DNA of 64,000 nt, from NCBI RefSeq assembly GCF_000816145.1, contig NZ_CP007141.1:1922001-1986000 (forward strand), read 5' to 3'. Both the position numbers and the translations under genes were made by a program. The notes below the pieces were generated by a model. It worked only from the letters and a program-made list of their open reading frames with translations, was not told the origin of the DNA and searched no databases. This document shows positions 61,653 through 64,000 of this stretch, piece after piece (within the stretch, counting starts at the first letter, position 1; each line of letters starts with the position of its first letter). The DNA comes from Pseudothermotoga hypogea DSM 11164 = NBRC 106472. GTDB lineage: Bacteria; Thermotogota; Thermotogae; Thermotogales; DSM-5069.

Positions 61653-62035
61653 CCCTCCCTGAGTTTGAAAGCACGTGGTAGAAGCTCAGAGACTCGGGTT
61701 CTGACCACTTCTCTCCTTGTGTTGACGAGCAGAACTTCAAAATCTCCGAACTCACTCATGACCTGCCTGCATGCACCGCACGGGCTGACGGGCGAGTCTG
61801 TGTTCGCAACAACAACGAGCTTCTCGAATTGTACCTCACCTGCCGCAACAGCTGAGAATATCGCCACCCGTTCCGCACAGATGGATAGACCGAACGATGC
61901 ATTTTCCACGTTGCAACCTGTGAAGATCCTGCCAGACTTCGTCAAAAGTGCTGCACCGACCTTGAATTTGGAGTAGGGTGCGTAGGCTTTGCTCATCGCT
62001 TCAATCGCTTTTTCTATCAACTTGGTCTCGTTCAT
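61649..62035 (-). CDS. cdd: Cytidine deaminase
   Basis: Deaminates cytidine and deoxycytidine to uridine forms in pyrimidine salvage (128 aa, small tetrameric type). Zinc motifs: [23 protein letters not shown] (CAE with the proton-shuttle Glu) and [17 protein letters not shown] (P-C-x2-C). Typical length. It overlaps the CorC-like gene by 35 nt at its 5' end, and its family start [22 protein letters not shown] fits. Confidence 0.97.
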   Translation of the reverse strand: MNETKLIEKAIEAMSKAYAPYSKFKVGAALLTKSGRIFTGCNVENASFGLSICAERVAIFSAVAAGEVQFEKLVVVANTDSPVSPCGACRQVMSEFGDFEVLLVNTRREVVRTRVSELLPRAFKLREG

Positions 62036-63302
62036 TCGTTTCTCCCCTCTTTATCGTCATCAAAACTCTTTCTATCTTACTCTTAGTCGCGGCGACAATC
62101 TTGAAGTGAAAGCCGTTCACGTCCAGCTCTTCGCCGACGGAAGGAATCCTCTGAAATTGTTCGAGCAGATAACCTGCAAGTGTTTCATGCTCGGTCGGTG
62201 GAAATTCGACGTCAAGTTCTCTCTCGATGTCGTTCAAAGGTGTCGTGCCCCTCACCATATAACTGTTCTCTGTCACCTTCTTTATCCCACTCGTCTCGTC
62301 GTAGTCGTACTCGTCCATGATCTCTCCTACGAGCTCTTCGAGGATGTCCTCCAGCGTTACGATGCCTGCAGTGCCACCGAACTCATCCACCACGATCGCC
62401 ATGTGCATCTTCTTCTCCTTGAACACCCTTAACAGCGTGCTCACCTTCATGGTCTCAGGCACGAATATGGGTTCTCTCATGATTTCCGAAACTTTCTTGT
62501 TTCTGGCGACTTCCCATCCCAGCTCTTCGATGAGCCCCACGGCATCCTTCACATAGCAGATGCCTACGATGTCGTCGATGTCTTCCTTGTAAACAGGGAT
62601 TCGTGAATAACCCTCTTCATTCACAAGTTTGATGAATTCTTCTATCGTGGCGCTCTCACTGATGGCAACCACGTCCACCCTGGGCGTCATGATCTCCTTT
62701 ATGTCGGTCTCGCTCATTTCGAAAGTACGCTCGACAATCATTCCTTCCTGTTTGCTTATCGTACCACCCTCGGTGCCAGCGCTCACGGCGTTGATAATGT
62801 CTTCAGTGGTTATGAACGGTGCATCCTCCATCGCCTTGCCACCCAGCAGACGCACCAACAGGTTGCTGATGTGGAGCAGCGGGTTTATCAAAGGAGCAAG
62901 AACTCGATCCAAGAATCTCAACAGCCTGTCCACGCGCTGGTACACACGTTCAGAATACTCCCTCGCGTAGATCTTCGGAGAAATCTCCCCCACCACGAGC
63001 ACGATCAGCGTGACGAAGATCGTTCCAAGCAAAGCCACGAGACCCTCATTCAGATTGCTGAACAACCTGACGAACAGCAACGTGGCGACAGACGAAAGCA
63101 TGAGATTGACGAAGTTGTTCATGATCAAAACCGCGGTCAACATACGGTTGACTCTGTGGATCGATTCTTGCTCGTTTTTCTTGATCAGTTTAAGCCTGCT
63201 CAAAGACGTCAGGGCCGTCTCCGAGGCTGAGAAAAGTGCCGAAAAGGCCAGTAGCAAGATCATTATCAAAAGCTGCAACAAACTACCGTAAGGATCCTCC
63301 AC
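62001..63302 (-). CDS. CNNM/CBS-pair/CorC_HlyC membrane protein (hemolysin-family)
   Basis: A 433-residue protein with an N-terminal CNNM transmembrane domain (about 10-190; ALFSASETALTSLSRLKLIKK .. VVGEISPKIYAREYSERV), a CBS pair (205-325; IMTPRVDVVAISESATIEEFIKLVNEEGYSRIPVYKEDIDDIVGICYVKD) and a C-terminal CorC_HlyC domain (345-425). The ELxxG DILEELVGEIMDEYD motif is present. This family is linked to magnesium/cobalt efflux and is not a haemolysin in the literal sense. First complete gene after rlmH, 18 nt downstream. Confidence 0.9.
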   Translation of the reverse strand: MEDPYGSLLQLLIMILLLAFSALFSASETALTSLSRLKLIKKNEQESIHRVNRMLTAVLIMNNFVNLMLSSVATLLFVRLFSNLNEGLVALLGTIFVTLIVLVVGEISPKIYAREYSERVYQRVDRLLRFLDRVLAPLINPLLHISNLLVRLLGGKAMEDAPFITTEDIINAVSAGTEGGTISKQEGMIVERTFEMSETDIKEIMTPRVDVVAISESATIEEFIKLVNEEGYSRIPVYKEDIDDIVGICYVKDAVGLIEELGWEVARNKKVSEIMREPIFVPETMKVSTLLRVFKEKKMHMAIVVDEFGGTAGIVTLEDILEELVGEIMDEYDYDETSGIKKVTENSYMVRGTTPLNDIERELDVEFPPTEHETLAGYLLEQFQRIPSVGEELDVNGFHFKIVAATKSKIERVLMTIKRGETNERDQVDRKSD

Positions 63303-63320
63303 CAGAAAACCACCTCCAGT

Positions 63321-63770
63321 TTAATAATGATACTTCTGGTTGCTCAGAATCTTAAAACTTCTGAAAAGTTGCTCCAGAAGAACTATCGTTGCGATTCGAT
63401 GCGTTAACGTCAGCTTTGAAAGTGAAATTCTTTCGTTTGCCCTTTTTTTCAAACTATCGTCCACACCGAGGGGCCCACCCACCAAAAAAACGAGTTTGCC
63501 TCTGGTCATGATGAGTTCAGAGATGTGATGAGCGAAGGAAATCGAGTCAAAGTCCTTACCGTGCTCATCCAGAAGGATGAGGTGATCGTCGTCTCTCAAC
63601 ATTCTGAGAACCTTCGCCGAATCTCTCTTCAGAGAGGAGGTGTCTTCGATGTTCTCGTGCCCCAGCTCGAGCAGTTTCACCTCGTGGAACTGCGAAAGCA
63701 TCTTGACATATTCGTTGGCGATCTGCGCGAAGTCCTTCAGCTTGCCCAGAACGAACACATCAATTCTCAA
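63321..63770 (-). CDS. rlmH: 23S rRNA pseudouridine1915 N3-methyltransferase RlmH
   Basis: SPOUT methyltransferase (149 aa) that methylates pseudouridine 1915 in helix 69 of 23S rRNA. The knot motif LVFLVGGPLGVDDSLKKRANERISLSKLTLTHRIATIVLLEQLFRSFKILSNQKYHY is diagnostic, ending in the conserved Tyr-His-Tyr. Length is normal. It overlaps the hutI 3' end by 11 nt. Confidence 0.97.
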   Translation of the reverse strand: MRIDVFVLGKLKDFAQIANEYVKMLSQFHEVKLLELGHENIEDTSSLKRDSAKVLRMLRDDDHLILLDEHGKDFDSISFAHHISELIMTRGKLVFLVGGPLGVDDSLKKRANERISLSKLTLTHRIATIVLLEQLFRSFKILSNQKYHY

Positions 63771-64000
63771 AAACCTGACCTCTCTTCACAACAGCTTTGG
63801 GAGTCAGGCCAATCATGTACGGAAGTGTGAGAAGATTCGCATCATCATACAGGACCAAATCTGCTTGCTTTCCAACCTCAACAGTTCCGATTCTTTCGGA
63901 AAGACCGAGCACACAGGATGCATTGAGCGTGAAAGCTGTAAGTATTTCTTCTGGGGACATTTTCAGATATCTCACGGCCAAATGCATGACGAACGTCGGC
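63760..64000 (-). CDS. hutI: Imidazolonepropionase (C-terminal end, 5' truncated by window)
   Basis: The last about 80 codons of an amidohydrolase-family enzyme reading from beyond the right edge. The text LKMSPEEILTAFTLNASCVLGLSERIGTVEVGKQADLVLYDDANLLTLPYMIGLTPKAVVKRGQVFEN matches the C-terminus of imidazolonepropionase, which opens the ring of imidazolone-5-propionate in histidine breakdown. Other cyclic-amide amidohydrolases end similarly but lack the LPYMIG-type segment. The visible ATG codons are internal. Confidence 0.8.
   Translation of the reverse strand, partial: PTFVMHLAVRYLKMSPEEILTAFTLNASCVLGLSERIGTVEVGKQADLVLYDDANLLTLPYMIGLTPKAVVKRGQVFEN

Noticed and set aside
62001-63302. A haemolysin or virulence gene
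   Set aside because: The CNNM-CBS-CorC_HlyC architecture is a membrane ion-transport-related family; the haemolysin name is historical.

Overview
The window reads as a chromosomal segment of a hyperthermophilic or thermophilic bacterium of the phylum Thermotogota, most like Pseudothermotoga/Thermotoga. This rests on protein resemblance recalled from family knowledge, not on a search. Supporting signs are the glpK-glpP-glpD-like locus with a DUF1667 protein, a transketolase-like protein, CutA, SpoVS in an apparent non-spore-former, tightly packed operons with 1-17 nt overlaps, strong GGAGG ribosome sites and frequent GTG/TTG starts. No insertion sequence, prophage or CRISPR array was seen, and no gene-free stretch exceeds 300 bases.

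Layout. (1) 1-12012, minus strand: one long housekeeping unit (DUF47, mazG, parvulin-type isomerase, mtnA, yaaR, holB, ricT, DUF2905, transketolase-like, rnc, radical SAM, pheS, pheT). (2) 12.2-17.4 kb: a glycerol/glycerol-3-phosphate locus. glpK-glpP lie on plus, facing a minus-strand unit of an FAD glycerol-3-phosphate dehydrogenase-like enzyme, a pyridine-nucleotide-disulfide oxidoreductase-like flavoprotein and a DUF1667 Fe-S protein. Both units begin with a promoter followed by a similar leader terminator hairpin, and the locus encodes GlpP, an antiterminator of the family that acts on such leaders. (3) cutA.

(4) 17.8-34.0 kb, minus strand: the most unusual part of the window. A promoter with a palindromic operator over its -10 box starts a run of 16 co-directional genes. 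In order these are a FabH-like condensing enzyme, a CoA-transferase, a complete Liv-type ABC importer, a FabG-like dehydrogenase, a second complete Liv-type importer whose LivM permease is fused to an alpha/beta hydrolase, a second FabH-like protein lacking the usual His and Asn, and a free alpha/beta hydrolase. Immediately upstream sits a regulator made of two TetR units in one chain; its own promoter carries the same 10-bp operator core. I infer a regulated system for import, CoA activation and cleavage of an organic acid or acyl compound; the substrate is unknown.

(5) 34.0-39.1 kb: radical SAM, hot-dog protein, ftsH, tilS and tRNA-Thr (minus). (6) 39.3-40.0 kb: four tRNAs (Gly, Arg, His, Arg) leading into spoVS (plus). 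(7) 40.0-50.7 kb, minus: a LacI-controlled beta-galactoside module (ABC importer, GH42 beta-galactosidase, LacI) running into a metallo-beta-lactamase-fold enzyme, a LysO exporter split in two genes, a lactate permease family protein with its own promoter, and an ABC-2 exporter. (8) 50.9-55.5 kb: phoA (minus), then on plus a PlsY-polyprenol-kinase-like fusion, a DUF523-DUF1722 protein and a DUF4382 lipoprotein. (9) 55.5-64.0 kb: an S9 peptidase, a stand-alone pyruvate-kinase-C-like protein, and a minus-strand unit of hutI (partial), rlmH, CorC-like, cdd, era, ornithine/alanine racemase-family, uxaC and a 63-residue protein.
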